A stretch of 12,791 nt of DNA from Terriglobia bacterium (GTDB lineage Bacteria > Acidobacteriota > Terriglobia > UBA7540): the NCBI GenBank assembly GCA_020072905.1, contig JAIQGB010000189.1:1-12791 (forward strand), in the 5' to 3' direction. A program made the position numbers and the translations under genes. This document shows positions 11,735 to 12,791 of the stretch, one piece after another. The notes under the pieces were generated by a model, which worked only from the letters and a program-made list of their open reading frames with translations, did no database searches and had not been told where the DNA came from. Numbering within the stretch: position 1 is the first letter of the stretch; each line of letters starts with the position of its first letter.

Positions 11735-12550
11735 TTGACCGACCAGGCCTTTCTTCACACCACCCTGGGCAAACTCGGAAGGAGCGCCTTTCGTTTGGGC
11801 CTCTCGGGCAGTTACCGCCCCGGCAAGCAAGCCCTCCACCGGGCGCTCGACGCGGGCGTAAACTTCTTCTTCTGCTACGGCTTCGACACGCAGACGGTGG
11901 GCGTCCTGCGCGACCTTGCGCCGAGCACGCGCGCCGGCATTACCATCGCCACCGGAGCCTATAACCTTCTCTGGGGACATCCCAACCTGCGCCGGACTCT
12001 CGAGAAGCGCCTCCGGCAGTTGCGGACGGACACGCTCGACATCTTTCTCTTCCTGGGCGTCATGGGCAAAGAGACTTACCTCGACCGCGTCCTGGAAGAA
12101 ATGCGCCGGTTCCGCGACGAAGGCAAGGTGCGCGCCATCGGCGTCTCCATCCATCACCGCAAACTCGGCGGCTCGCTCGCCGCGCGCGGCGCCGTCGACA
12201 CCCTAATGATGCGCTATAACGCCGCGCACCGCGGCGCGGAGCAGGACATCTTTCCGCAACTCGCCGCGCACCATCCCGCCGTCATCAGCTACACCGCCAC
12301 GCGCTGGACGTATCTTCTCCGCCGGCCGCGCGGCTGGCCCCGCGAAGGCCGCGTGCCCACGGCGGGCGAGTGCTACCGCTTTGTGCTGTCGAATCCGCAC
12401 GTCCACGTCTGCCTGACCGCGCCGAGGAGCGCTAAGCAGTTCGAAGAAAATCTCGCCGCCGTCCGCGCGGGCCCGCTGGGCGAAGCGGACATGCAGTTCA
12501 TGCGCGAGTTCGGCGATGCCGTGCACGCGCAGAAGAAGTGGTTCATGTGA
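11735..12550 (+). CDS. Aldo/keto-reductase-like protein with altered catalytic site
   Basis: A 271-residue barrel protein of the aldo/keto reductase fold: LGKLGRSAFRLGL, ALDAGVNFF (38-46), LRRTLEKRLRQLRTDTLDIF (85-104), FRDEGKVRAIGVS, DTLMMRYNAAHRG, and the closing VCLTAPRSAKQFEENLAAV that corresponds to the cofactor-binding end. The normal catalytic set is Asp, Tyr, Lys and His. Here the usual FFDTA reads FFFCY, the strand that normally ends in TK reads IATGAYN, and the usual LH reads FLFLGVM, so Lys and His are missing and Asp seems lost. It is probably not a standard NADPH-dependent reductase. No Cys cluster for Fe-S is present. The start is TTG 11735, four bases after GGGGGA and 17 after GGAGGAG; no ATG fits. 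It is followed by a copy of the AGAAGTC repeat. Confidence 0.8.
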   Translation: MTDQAFLHTTLGKLGRSAFRLGLSGSYRPGKQALHRALDAGVNFFFCYGFDTQTVGVLRDLAPSTRAGITIATGAYNLLWGHPNLRRTLEKRLRQLRTDTLDIFLFLGVMGKETYLDRVLEEMRRFRDEGKVRAIGVSIHHRKLGGSLAARGAVDTLMMRYNAAHRGAEQDIFPQLAAHHPAVISYTATRWTYLLRRPRGWPREGRVPTAGECYRFVLSNPHVHVCLTAPRSAKQFEENLAAVRAGPLGEADMQFMREFGDAVHAQKKWFM

Positions 12551-12556
12551 AAGGGG

Positions 12557-12577
12557 AGAAGTCAGAATTCGGAGGAA
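12557..12577. repeat. Short 7-base repeat patch after the aldo/keto-reductase-like gene
   Basis: Three 7-base units directly after the stop codon: AGAAGTC, AGAATTC and GGAGGAA. The first is identical to the unit repeated at 5832-5845 between aroF and tyrA, which indicates a shared dispersed repeat family at gene ends. The rest of 12578-12657 shows only a weak CTGC/GCAG stem and G-rich DNA. Confidence 0.5.
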
Positions 12578-12657
12578 GGGGTAGCGCGAAGTCTCGGTTT
12601 GCAGGGAGTCTGCGGCTTGTGGCCTTGCAGGATTGTAGGCGGGGGAGGGGGGAATAA

Positions 12658-12783
12658 TGCACTGGCACGTTTTGGTTGCCCCGCCTGGTGTTATCCGATG
12701 GCTTCCTCTTCATCACCCGCCGGGTAATGCGGCGTCGCGGGACGCTGACTGAAGAAAAAAAGGCAGAGTTCGAAGAAGCCTGA
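12658..12783 (+). pseudogene. Fragment resembling an IS200-like/RAYT transposase N-terminus
   Basis: Open from the stop at 12655-12657 to TGA at 12781-12783, this frame reads FWLPRLVLSDGFLFITRRVM and then RRRGTLTEEKKAEFEEA. From memory, LSDGFxFIT and a following R..LTE block occur near the N-terminus of REP-associated tyrosine transposases (the Y1, IS200-like superfamily). The stop comes after about 41 codons, no ATG precedes the match in frame, and the HUH motif that should follow is not in the window. If the match is real, this is a broken or frameshifted copy, possibly continuing beyond 12791. Low confidence; a profile search would decide. Confidence 0.3.
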
Positions 12784-12791
12784 CTTTACCC

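Noticed and set aside
11429..12157. A 242-codon minus-strand open frame
   Set aside because: It is antisense to the aldo/keto-reductase-like gene and has no protein-like pattern of its own.

Overview
The window looks like a chromosomal segment of a G+C-rich, probably free-living Gram-negative bacterium. An acidobacterium is the best guess, but this is inference from gene order, protein flavour and repeat-decorated gene junctions, and no 16S or marker gene is present to confirm it. No tRNA, rRNA, CRISPR array or intact insertion sequence was seen. Most genes lie on the minus strand.

Region 1 (1-1560): the 5' part of a di-haem cytochrome c peroxidase (minus strand, running off the left edge), a 338-base gap, and a plus-strand membrane protein with an HEGGH zinc-protease-like motif. 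Region 2 (1561-3371): pgsA (phosphatidylglycerophosphate synthase) with its own promoter placed almost on top of the start codon, a terminator-like hairpin, a conserved-looking 106-residue protein of unknown function, and a DUF4386-like membrane protein of lower G+C. Region 3 (3491-4851): scoB and scoA, the two subunits of a 3-oxoacid CoA-transferase, with overlapping ends.

Region 4 (4950-10983) is the core: an aromatic amino-acid cluster read right to left as trpC, trpF, trpB, trpA, aroQ (chorismate mutase), aroF (DAHP synthase, type I-beta), tyrA (prephenate dehydrogenase). A sigma70-like promoter lies just upstream of trpC. The products cover the entry step of the shikimate pathway, the chorismate branch towards prephenate and tyrosine, and the last steps to tryptophan; trpE, trpG and trpD are not here. 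trpB is damaged: its reading frame leaves TrpB homology right after the EALEA helix, so about the last 50 residues (normally with the ESSHA and SGRGDKD motifs) are absent and replaced by a run of 7-base repeats that continues to the trpA start.

Region 5 (11046-12791): a small single-pass membrane protein and a possible gene remnant upstream of it (minus strand), then a plus-strand aldo/keto-reductase-like protein in which the catalytic Lys and His are not found, and a final stretch holding a short IS200/RAYT-like fragment. Several gene junctions (aroF/tyrA, trpA/trpB, trpB/trpF, after the aldo/keto reductase) carry patches of 7- or 8-base tandem repeats, which seem to be a recurring intergenic element of this genome.
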